NCBI GenBank assembly: GCA_910588165.1 | Contig: CAJUOR010000043.1 | Location: 1 to 15,378, forward strand | DNA length: 15,378 nt | Direction of reading: 5' to 3' | Source: an uncultured Thomasclavelia sp. | GTDB taxonomy: Bacteria > Bacillota_I > Bacilli_A > Erysipelotrichales > Coprobacillaceae | Shown: positions 7,191 through 15,200 of the stretch, one piece after another | Numbering within the stretch: the stretch's first letter is position 1 | Layout of the letters: each line of letters begins with the position of its first letter | Notes under the pieces: model-generated | Database searches by the model: none | Seen by the model: the letters and a program-made list of their open reading frames with translations, nothing else | Told to the model about the DNA's origin: nothing | Made by a program: the position numbers and the translations under genes

Positions 7191-7970
7191 ATGAAACGTA
7201 AATATTTCTTTTTTGATATTGATGGAACATTAGCTGTAGGAATGCCGGGGAAACAATATATTCCGGAATCTACAATTAAGACATTGAAAGAGTTACAAGA
7301 AAAAGGGCATTTTGTAGCGATTGCAACCGGACGAAGTTTTGCGATGGCTAAAGATTATATGAACCAGTTTAAAATTCAAAATATGGTACATGATGGAGGC
7401 AATGGTATTACTATCGATAAACAATGTATTGAAATTATTCCATTGAACAAAGAGGATTGTTGTACTTTGGCAGATGAATGTGATGCTAAAGGAATTCCTT
7501 GGGGAATTTCACCCGAAGATGCACCATATCGTTTAGCTAAAGATGATAGATTTTATGACTTTACACATGACACTTATTTAGAAACCCGTGTGCAAGAAGG
7601 TGTTCATCCTAGCCAATTTCCTGAAGTAAAGAAAATGTATATCGCTTGTTATCCGGGTGAAGAAGAAAAGATTGTATCTTTAAAGAAACTTCCTCATGTG
7701 CGTTTTCATCATGAATATATTTTCGTTGAACCTGATGATAAATCAATTGGTATTAAAAGAATGATGGAACATCTTCAAGCACCAATTGAAGATGTGGTCG
7801 TATTTGGTGATGAGCGTAATGATCTAAAGATGTTTTTACCTGAAATTTGGACTTGTATCGCCATGGGAAATGCCGTTTCAGAACTTAAAGAAAAAGCCAC
7901 TTTTGTAACTAAAAATGTTGATGATGATGGTATTTATTATGCTTGTCGACATTTTGGTTGGGTGGAATAG
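7191..7970 (+). CDS. Cof-type HAD-superfamily phosphatase
   Basis: The 259-residue protein is a haloacid dehalogenase-type hydrolase of the Cof/YidA class, which dephosphorylates sugar phosphates and other small metabolites through an aspartyl-phosphate. Motif I is FFDIDGTL with nucleophile Asp9 and acid/base Asp11. Motif II is ATGRS. The C-terminal motif GDERND (206-211) is the Mg-binding site, with Lys in the preceding DDKSIGIKR segment. A C2-type cap lies between. The substrate cannot be assigned. The chosen start is ATG 7191, 6 bases after GAGGTG; GTG 7182 and ATG 7185 lie in the ribosome site itself. A TATAAT occurs at 7166-7171 without a well-placed -35 box. It follows bofA by about 150 bases and ends against a bidirectional terminator. 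Confidence 0.92.
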   Translation: MKRKYFFFDIDGTLAVGMPGKQYIPESTIKTLKELQEKGHFVAIATGRSFAMAKDYMNQFKIQNMVHDGGNGITIDKQCIEIIPLNKEDCCTLADECDAKGIPWGISPEDAPYRLAKDDRFYDFTHDTYLETRVQEGVHPSQFPEVKKMYIACYPGEEEKIVSLKKLPHVRFHHEYIFVEPDDKSIGIKRMMEHLQAPIEDVVVFGDERNDLKMFLPEIWTCIAMGNAVSELKEKATFVTKNVDDDGIYYACRHFGWVE

Positions 7971-8004
7971 CTCAAAGTTTAAATTTGTTTTTGAAATAGT
8001 TTTT

Positions 8005-8033
8005 AAAAGTCGTAACCACAGTTGCGACTTTTT
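8005..8033. terminator. Bidirectional terminator between HAD and CBS genes
   Basis: A 12-bp stem, AAAAGTCGTAAC (8005-8016) with GTTGCGACTTTT (8021-8032) including one T-G pair, closes a CACA loop. T runs on the right and A runs on the left serve both convergent transcripts. The 3' edge overlaps the CBS gene stop codon. Confidence 0.88.
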
Positions 8034-8493
8034 ATATATTAAGCATTTCTTTTTTCTTTTCAAAAGATGAATTTTTAGGTGAAATAGGTTCTTTGGCATA
8101 ACGTGATTGAAAGTAAGCAATAATGTCTTTTCTAGTAATAATTCCAATAAATTTATTTCTATCATCTACAACGGGAACAAAATTTTGTTCCTTGGCACGA
8201 TTAAGCAAATCTTCCATTGTTACATCAATACGAACTGCGGGATTAAAATGAGGACGAATCAGATCAATGAGCATATTATCTTCTTTACTGCGTAAATCAT
8301 TGTTATCTGTACTGATAATATGCCATAAAAAATCACCTTCACTGATACTGCCGACATACTCGCCATCATGAGTAAGAACGGGAAGAGCTGTGTAACCATG
8401 GGCTTTCATCTTTTCCAATCCTTGTCGAACTGTATGATCCTCCAATAGAAATGCAATATCACTTTTATTTTTTAGTAAGAAAATAGCGTTCAA
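8032..8493 (-). CDS. Two-CBS-domain protein
   Basis: The 153-residue protein consists of a pair of CBS domains (about residues 10-66 and 85-135) and a charged tail. CBS pairs bind adenine nucleotides such as AMP, ATP or c-di-AMP and act as sensors. Visible marks are TVRQGLEKMKAHGYTALPVL with VGSISEGDFLW in the first, and TMEDLLNRAKEQNFVPVVDD with FIGIITRKDII in the second. The TRKD motif is commonly the ribose/phosphate-contacting segment. The start is TTG at 8493, since AGGAGGT lies 7 bases upstream and overlaps the stop of the MscS-type gene. The two genes therefore form an operon with a 12-base gap. No catalytic domain is attached, so it must act on a partner. A c-di-AMP receptor resembling DarB/CbpB is possible, but the ligand is unknown. 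Confidence 0.9.
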   Translation of the reverse strand: MNAIFLLKNKSDIAFLLEDHTVRQGLEKMKAHGYTALPVLTHDGEYVGSISEGDFLWHIISTDNNDLRSKEDNMLIDLIRPHFNPAVRIDVTMEDLLNRAKEQNFVPVVDDRNKFIGIITRKDIIAYFQSRYAKEPISPKNSSFEKKKEMLNI

Positions 8494-8505
8494 TCTTAGT
8501 ACCTC

Positions 8506-9342
8506 CTAGGCTTTTATTTCAATTGTGCGATGTGGATAAGGAATTACAATTCCCTCTTTATCAAAACGATGTTTAATGGCAATACGCAAGTCTGATAACA
8601 TCGCAAATCCTTCGGCATTATCTTTAGAATAAATCGTTGTGCGTAAGTGCATTGAGCTATCTTTAAATTCTGTCAATCTTGTAATCACAGGTTTAACACC
8701 ATTGTCTGTATCCTCTTTAGTTCGATTATCAATATAATTTGGGTGAGCTAAGACTTCCTCTTCGATGATTTTCATAGCTAAATCAAGATTGCTTTCATAA
8801 CTGATATCTAATTCTAAGAAATTGGCTTTACGGTTATTAACACTACTAACATTCTCTAAAATGGCTTTATTCATGATACTGTTAGGAATGATAATTTCAG
8901 TATTTTCAAATGTTTTAATGACAGTATGACGTAATGCTATGTCAATAACATAACCGGTTAATTGATAATCTGAAATTTTAATTAAATCTCCAATCTTAAA
9001 TGGCTTAAATGTGACAATTAACATACCATTGGCAAAATTTCCTATGGCATCTTGGGCAGCTAAACCTAAAGCTAAAGTAATTACACCGGTGCTAGCTGCT
9101 AAAGCCTTAATAATATCGGAAAAAGCGGTAAATTGGTTTAAGATACCATAAATGGCTAAAGTATAAACAGCTATATTTTTCAAACGCAAAACAAAACGCT
9201 GATTTTTGACATAATATTTAACAATATATTTTTTTAAAATTTTGCTTGTAATAACGGCAATCAATATAATTAAAGAAACATTGATAATTGTTTGTATGAG
9301 ATTATCTTTTAGTAGATTTGTATTATTAATCCATTCAACCAT
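8506..9342 (-). CDS. MscS-family small-conductance mechanosensitive channel
   Basis: This 278-residue protein matches the short MscS form that opens under membrane tension to release solutes during hypo-osmotic shock. Three membrane helices are visible at about 12-35, 52-72 and 80-110. The third is the pore helix, with a Gly/Ala-rich ALGLAAQDAIGNFANG pattern. The beta domain follows (KPFKIGDLIKI, then GYVIDIALRHTVIKTFENTEIIIPNS), and the alpha/beta cytoplasmic cage runs to the end (IPYPHRTIEI). ATG 9342 is preceded by AAAGGAAG. It is co-transcribed with the CBS protein downstream, a pairing that suggests, without proving, nucleotide-linked osmotic control. Confidence 0.94.
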   Translation of the reverse strand: MVEWINNTNLLKDNLIQTIINVSLIILIAVITSKILKKYIVKYYVKNQRFVLRLKNIAVYTLAIYGILNQFTAFSDIIKALAASTGVITLALGLAAQDAIGNFANGMLIVTFKPFKIGDLIKISDYQLTGYVIDIALRHTVIKTFENTEIIIPNSIMNKAILENVSSVNNRKANFLELDISYESNLDLAMKIIEEEVLAHPNYIDNRTKEDTDNGVKPVITRLTEFKDSSMHLRTTIYSKDNAEGFAMLSDLRIAIKHRFDKEGIVIPYPHRTIEIKA

Positions 9343-9579
9343 GGTAAACTTCCTTTCAATTCTAATCTGTAGTTATCTTAACATAAATTTATGACTTTTA
9401 AATGAATTGGCTTAAAGTCCTTTATTCTCAATTATAAGAGAGCCAAATGAAGAAGAATGTAGAAATCTATCAGTGAACTTGATTGTGCTTAAAAGAATAT
9501 AGATAGAAATTATGCTATCTACTTAATTAGTATTGTAGATTTTATGCTATGAATTCTTTGCATAATAGTAGGTTATTTT

Positions 9580-9633
9580 CTATTATAAAAAAGATAACAG
9601 CTTATAACTAGGCTATTATAAAATCAACAGCTT
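9580..9633 (+). repeat. Imperfect direct repeat upstream of mnmG
   Basis: Two copies share CTATTATAAAA followed by AACAGCTT: 9580-9603 and 9613-9633. The internal spacer differs (5 versus 2 bases), and the copies start 33 bases apart, about three helical turns. On the minus strand each contains TATAATAG, so they may be duplicated -10 regions or a binding site for a regulator of mscS. Function is unknown. Confidence 0.6.
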
Positions 9634-9695
9634 TTCATTTGCTTTGTGTAAGGGAGTGGAAGCTTATGAATTGTTGCTGATTTAAAATATAATGA

Positions 9696-9724
9696 TTGTC
9701 AAAAAAGCGTAAAGTGGTTATAAT
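9696..9724 (+). promoter_or_regulatory. Near-consensus sigma-A promoter of mnmG
   Basis: TTGTCA (9696-9701) and a perfect TATAAT (9719-9724) are separated by exactly 17 bases. Transcription would begin near 9731, giving a leader of only about 20 bases that is almost entirely ribosome binding site (AAAGGGGTG, 9737-9745). Confidence 0.85.
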
Positions 9725-9751
9725 GAGTGAGGAAAGAAAGGGGTGTTGGCA

Positions 9752-11614
9752 ATGTATGATGTCATTGTTGTTGGTGGAGGACACGCAGGAATTGAAGCAG
9801 CCTTAGCACCAAGTAGAATGGGATTAAAAACTTTGTTGATTACATCTAATTTTGATAATGTAGGTAGTTTGCCATGTAATACATCTATTGGTGGGCCGGC
9901 TAAAGGCATCGTAGTTAGAGAAATTGATGCATTAGGTGGTCAGATGGGCAGAACTGCTGATGCCACTTACCTTCAGATGAAAATGTTGAATACAGCTAAA
10001 GGACCCGGGGTTCAATCTTTGCGTGCTCAAGCTGATAAAATGAAATATCCTAGATACATGCAACAAGTTTTAAGAAATCAAGCTAATTTAGATATTTTAG
10101 AAGCGACAGTAGAGAATTTAGAAATTGAAAATGAGAGCGTTAAGGGTGTTGTTTTAGAAGATAATCAAATGATTGAAGCTAGAACAGTTATTTTAACGAC
10201 GGGAACTTATATGCGTAGCCGTGTTTTAGTTGGTGATATAGCCGTAGATAGCGGGCCTGATAAACAGAAATACTCTAAATACTTATCTAAACATTTAGAG
10301 GAAGATTCAGGTTTTCGTTTAATGCGCTTAAAAACAGGAACGCCACCACGTGTACATAAAGATAGTGTGGATTATTCCAAAACGACATTACAGCCGGGAA
10401 CTGATGCGAAACTGTCTTTTAGTTATGAAACAGATACTTTCATGCCTATTGAGAAGCAAATACCTTGTTATTTAACATATACTAATTCGACAACCCATCA
10501 AATTATTCAAGATAATTTAGATAAATGTGCTATGTATTCAGGGTTAATCGAAGGTGTAGGTCCTAGATACTGTCCCTCTATCGAAACAAAAATTGTACGT
10601 TTTGCCGATAAGATGCAACATCAAATTTTCTTAGAGCCTGAGTCTTTAGAAATGGATACGATTTATGTCCAAGGCTTTTCGAATTCTATGCCGGAAGACA
10701 TTCAAAATCAGATGATTAGAACAATTCCCGGTTTGGAACATTGTGAAATTTTGAAATATGCTTATGCCATTGAATATGATGCGATTGATCCTTTGCAGTT
10801 ATATCCAAGCTTGGAAACAAAGAAGATTGCAAACTTATTTACAGCCGGACAAATTAACGGGACTTCGGGTTATGAAGAAGCCGCAGCTCAAGGCTTAATG
10901 GCAGGTATCAATGCAAGTTTGAAAGTACAAGGCAAAAAGCCTCTAATCTTAGGACGTGATGAAGCATATATCGGGGTTATGATTGATGATTTGGTAACTA
11001 AGGGAACGGAAGAACCTTATCGTTTATTAACTTCAAGGGCAGAATACCGCTTACTATTACGTCATGATAATGCTGATGAGCGTCTAAGTCACCACGGCTA
11101 TGAAGTAGGCTTGTTAAGCGAGGAAAGATATCAAGCATATTTAGATAAGAAAGAACATATTTCCAAGGAAATAGAGCGCTTGGAAAGTATTCGCTTTACC
11201 CCGAAGCATGAAATCAATACATTTATTGAAGCACAAGGGTCTTCCCCTTTGACCGAAGGTATTTCATGTAAAGCTTTGATTCAAAGACCGGAAATGACAT
11301 ATCAGAGTATTTTATCGTTTATTGGTGACGTCGGTTTAACCGAGGCAGAAGCCCAAGCTATCAATATAGATATTAAGTATGCCGGATATATTGAGAAGGC
11401 TAAACGCCAGGTTGAAAAAATGCGTAAAATGGAGGAGAAGATTATTCCTTCACATATTGATTATGAAACAGTAGCTAATTTATCGTTGGAAGCTAAACAA
11501 AAACTTTCGGAAATTCGTCCTCGAACTGTAGGACAAGCTAGTCGCATTTCCGGTATCAATCCGGCTGATATTTCTGTATTGTTGATTCATTTAAAAGTTC
11601 AGTCAGAAAGTTAA
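9752..11614 (+). CDS. mnmG: tRNA uridine-5-carboxymethylaminomethyl modification enzyme MnmG (GidA)
   Basis: With MnmE, this FAD enzyme installs the (carboxymethyl)aminomethyl group at C5 of wobble uridine 34 in tRNAs reading split codon boxes. The 620 residues are full length. Visible signs are the dinucleotide-binding GGGHAG (8-13), the PCNTSIGGPAKGIVVREIDALGG segment around the conserved cysteine (the family usually has CNP), LKTGTPPR, and GPRYCPSIETKIVRF. TAGQINGTSGYEEAAAQG contacts FAD, and LTSRAEYRLLLRHDNAD precedes the helical C-terminal domain that binds MnmE and tRNA. ATG 9752 is chosen because AAAGGGGTG precedes it at good spacing; GTG 9743 and TTG 9746 lie in the ribosome site. Unlike the common mnmE-mnmG-rsmG cluster, it stands alone, with its own promoter and terminator. 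Confidence 0.97.
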   Translation: MYDVIVVGGGHAGIEAALAPSRMGLKTLLITSNFDNVGSLPCNTSIGGPAKGIVVREIDALGGQMGRTADATYLQMKMLNTAKGPGVQSLRAQADKMKYPRYMQQVLRNQANLDILEATVENLEIENESVKGVVLEDNQMIEARTVILTTGTYMRSRVLVGDIAVDSGPDKQKYSKYLSKHLEEDSGFRLMRLKTGTPPRVHKDSVDYSKTTLQPGTDAKLSFSYETDTFMPIEKQIPCYLTYTNSTTHQIIQDNLDKCAMYSGLIEGVGPRYCPSIETKIVRFADKMQHQIFLEPESLEMDTIYVQGFSNSMPEDIQNQMIRTIPGLEHCEILKYAYAIEYDAIDPLQLYPSLETKKIANLFTAGQINGTSGYEEAAAQGLMAGINASLKVQGKKPLILGRDEAYIGVMIDDLVTKGTEEPYRLLTSRAEYRLLLRHDNADERLSHHGYEVGLLSEERYQAYLDKKEHISKEIERLESIRFTPKHEINTFIEAQGSSPLTEGISCKALIQRPEMTYQSILSFIGDVGLTEAEAQAINIDIKYAGYIEKAKRQVEKMRKMEEKIIPSHIDYETVANLSLEAKQKLSEIRPRTVGQASRISGINPADISVLLIHLKVQSES

Positions 11615-11709
11615 GAAGTATAAATTTTAAATTAAAACGTAGATATGCAAAAATATGGCACAGCATAACAGTATTGAAACAAAAAAATTTTGAATAACTC
11701 ATAGATTAT

Positions 11710-11737
11710 GGAACATCAAAAAGGTGTTCCTTTTTTT
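11710..11737 (+). terminator. Rho-independent terminator after mnmG
   Basis: GGAACATC (11710-11717) pairs with GGTGTTCC (11723-11730), including one T-G pair, around an AAAAA loop. Seven T residues follow (11731-11737). It lies about 95 bases after the mnmG stop. Confidence 0.88.
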
Positions 11738-12269
11738 GCACTTGTTTATGCGGAAAGTAAGCAATATTAGACAGGGGCAAAAGTGTATGTCGGTATCGTT
11801 GAAGAAGTAATGAATGATGGTTCAATCTTTATTATTTTTTGCACTGTAAAAGTATTAGTAGTTTGTAGGCATAATTGTGCATTTTTTGTGAACACAATCT
11901 TGAAATTTCCTTTTAAAAATTATAGAATTTAGGTGTTCAAAATAAGTAGAGTGTTCAGTATTGCGAAAAGGAAGATGATGGATATAGAGGGAGATATTTA
12001 GTAAAATGATGATTGAAGAATAAATAGTAAACCTTTTGAAGTGCCTAAATAGGAGAAATTATATCAACTAGATGTACACTAGACAAAGGTGTAGAATGTT
12101 AATGTAAAAAAGTTCTGATGGACATAGTTAAAACGACTATAGGACATAAAATCTATTCTTTTTTGCAGATAATTTATTAAATTAAAATATAAAACATAGG
12201 TTACAATTATATAATATATATGGGTGGAAATGCTGTTGTAAATTATAAAAGTGGAAAGAGGTCGATAGT
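11738..12269. other. Gene-poor AT-rich region before the surface protein gene
   Basis: No complete gene is supported across these ~530 bases. A plus-strand frame from 11771 reads GAKVYVGIVEEVMNDGSI, which looks vaguely like a cell-wall hydrolase (CHAP or NlpC type) core, but it is preceded by a stop and decays into low-complexity codons, so it may be a relic or chance. GTGTTC recurs at 11933-11938 and 11951-11956, with its inverse GAACAC at 11890-11895; this could be an operator but is weak. TATAAT at 12210-12215 is the best -10 candidate for the surface gene, without a clear -35 box. Confidence 0.45.
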
Positions 12270-15200
12270 ATGAAAAAATAAAAAGGAAAAAACATATTAG
12301 AATCATTTTTAGTCTGTACATTGTCTTTGGTTTAATGTTAAATGTATTTCCTACTATAGATTTAGCTCAAGACAATGAAATCATTCAAGATCAGATACAG
12401 AAGGAGGCTACTTCAAGCAAATCGGCAAAAGCATCGCAAGTAATTAGTCAGGATACAACATGGAATGATAAAGTAGAACTATCAGAGAATTTAATAGTTA
12501 ATAGTGGGGTTACACTAACTATTAATGATCAAATAACAATTAAAGGAAATGTCACTATTTCCGGTGGTGGAACAATTCGACGAACAAATGATTATTATGG
12601 AGTTGTAATTGAAGTTCCTCAGAATAGTGAGCTTAGATTAGAAAATATTACTTTTGATGGTGATGTTGTTTATGGTGAATATAATGAAACTACATTTGCC
12701 GGTGCTACTGATTTAAAACCCTTAGCAGAATTTCTCGGTTATGATTTTACACAAAGAACGGGAAAAGATGGAACAGCACTTTTGATTGATATAAACGGTG
12801 GAAAGTTAATCATGGACGAGGGAGCTGTTCTTAAAAACAACGCTACCTCTGCAGAGGCACGTAAAAATTATTATTCAGCGTATCCAAATGACTGTAATGC
12901 CGTGGGAATTCGTGCAGGTGGTAATTTTATTATGAATGGCGGCGTTATTACTGATATGTATGGATCAGCAGTTGGTTCAACTAAAGAAGTAGGAAATAGC
13001 TTTGTAATGAATGGTGGAGAAATTTGTTATAATTTTGGTTCTGGAACGAGCTATGGAACTATCATGGCAACTAATGGTAATAATCAAACCGTCGAATTGC
13101 TTGGCGGAAAAATTCATCATAATAGAGGAGCTTATGGAACGGCAATAGTTACATATGGAAATGCGAAGACTCATATTGGGGGCGATATTGAGATTTATAG
13201 TAATGGTCCGGGAACGTCAACAACGACTAATTGTATTTGGATTGCAGATAATGGAACTTTATTAATTGATGGTAATGCGAATATTCACGATAATACAGCT
13301 AGTTCAACAATTTTAACTAGTGGAAAGTGTGTATTTGCTGATAATGCCAAGATTGAAAAAAATAATAGTATAAATTTCCCTACTGTTTATGTTAAAAGCG
13401 GGGAACTTACTATTAAAGACAATGTCTCTGTTTCTAACAATGTTTGTGAAGGTTCTGTTAGTAATAGTGTGGGCATAAAAGTAGCTGGCGTAGGAAAGCT
13501 TAACTTTTTAGGTGGATATATCACTAATAATACAGTGTATAAAAAGAGCGGTGAATGTGAGCGCGGCGCTGGGATACATTTGGAAACAAAAGATTCAATT
13601 TTGAATATTGGCGGAGATGCGACAATTTCTGGGAACAGAGTATATATAGTCGATAGTGCCGGAAACGTAACCTCGGATACAGACTTTGCTGATGTTGACA
13701 TAGATTTGTTCGATGGTAGAATATTAAATGTTGTTTCACCACTAACTACAGATGGATATATTGGCATTTTTTCTAGTAAGAAAATTAATGAAGGATCAAC
13801 TCTTATCAAAGGAAACGAATCATATACTCTAACAGAATCAGATATTGAGAAAATTAAATATATGTCAGAGGTTGGGCAGAATTTAGATAAGGCTATTTAT
13901 TTCGATTCAACGGACAATGCCTTTAAATCTACAGAGGGCTGGAAAATTATTTTTGATTCAAACAATGGAACAAATAATTCATTTGACAGAAATTATCCAA
14001 AAACAATTCAAGCAAATTTATTAAAGAATACATTTGTGAAAGAAGGATATATTTTTAAAGGCTGGAATACTAAATCAGATGGGACAGGAACGCCTTATGT
14101 TGATGGTGAAAAAGTTTTATTTGATCGGAATATGACATTATACGCTCAATGGATCGAATTAAAGACCGAAGACATATCTATGAAATATAGTGAAGAAAAA
14201 TCATTAGATGATATAAAGATAAATGGTGTAAAATTTGAAAATTGGAAATCTAATAATGAAAAAGTTATAAAGATTGAAGATGGAAAAATAAAAGCAGTTG
14301 GTATTGGGAAAACGACGATTGTTTCTGATGCAAAGTTAAGAAGTAATGAAAAGTTAAGTGTAAATATAGAAGTTACACCAATGCCTATTATTTATGGTGG
14401 AAACACAAAACCACATATAACATATTCATTAGAAAATGGTCTTGCACCAAAAATCAATGAAGTTTTAGATTTTTTCCAAGCCCAAAAAAGAAGTGATGGA
14501 AAATATGAGCCTATAGAAAGTGCTCCAATAAAACTTTCTGATGAAGATGTTGAATTTATTTATAAATCTTCGACCGGTCAAATTGTAATAACCAATACAT
14601 TACCGATTATTAAATCTAATGATGTGATTGAAGTTAAAATGAGATTGAAAACACCAAACTATAGATTCCATACAATCGGAACAAATTGGCAAGAAGGAAA
14701 TACAATCACATTACTAGTTGATATATCAGAGGGAAATAAACAAGAAAGCAGTTTATACTTAAATGGAGAACCATTAAAAGATATAGGAAGCACTGAAGAC
14801 AAAGATCATTTTGGTTACACAGGGGAAGCAATTGTGCCAACGACAGATGATCTAACAAAATTATCTACTAAAGATAACCAAGTTGAAGTATTTACTATAC
14901 ATTTCCATTCTATATCAGAGGGAACACCAAGTTATGAAGGACATATAAGAGGAACAGCTGATCAATTAACAAAAGAAGCGATTCTAAAGATAGCTCCAAA
15001 AGAAATTGGTGTATATTCTATGATAATCAATGGAGAAAGTGATACTCATTATGTATCTGCATCTCGTCGTTTTGCTATTGTCAAAGGAACACCAATAGGT
15101 GAACCAATATTTGAGCGAGTAGATAGTGAAGTGATTCTTTCAAGCGTAAGTTTAGAAGTAACAATGGTAAATGCAGCAGGTATAGAGATAGAGGGAGAGT

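Larger units (their letters stand above)
9343..9751. other. Divergent intergenic region between mscS and mnmG
   Basis: This 409-base AT-rich stretch has no supported gene. It holds the mnmG promoter at its right end, a two-copy direct repeat (9580-9633), and several ATTATA/TATAAT-like boxes that could serve mscS on the minus strand (for example 9431-9436), none with a well-spaced -35. No convincing RNA fold or riboswitch was found by eye. Confidence 0.6.

Noticed and set aside
7878..8295. Small frames on either strand around the HAD/CBS convergence (7878-8165 minus, 8107-8295 plus)
   Set aside because: They cross the bidirectional terminator or lie opposite the CBS domains; no start signals or motifs.
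9718..9909. Minus-strand 63-residue frame at the mnmG start
   Set aside because: Antisense to the conserved FAD-binding N-terminus of MnmG and overlaps its promoter.
11840..11892. TGCAC/GTGCA inverted repeat as a second terminator or small RNA
   Set aside because: Only a 5-bp stem with a loop of over 30 bases; too weak to support.
12079..12321. Minus-strand 80-residue open frame
   Set aside because: Low-complexity Phe/Tyr/Ile-rich product, as expected from the AT-rich leader. It also crosses the start region of the surface protein gene, and no family features are seen.
12977..13174. Minus-strand 65-residue frame
   Set aside because: Antisense to the same beta-helix coding region; no motif or supported ribosome site.
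13387..13809. Minus-strand frames of 140 and 72 residues inside the surface protein gene
   Set aside because: They lie opposite a continuous plus-strand beta-helix with clear repeat pattern; the products are Ser/Pro-rich antisense reading without recognisable domains.
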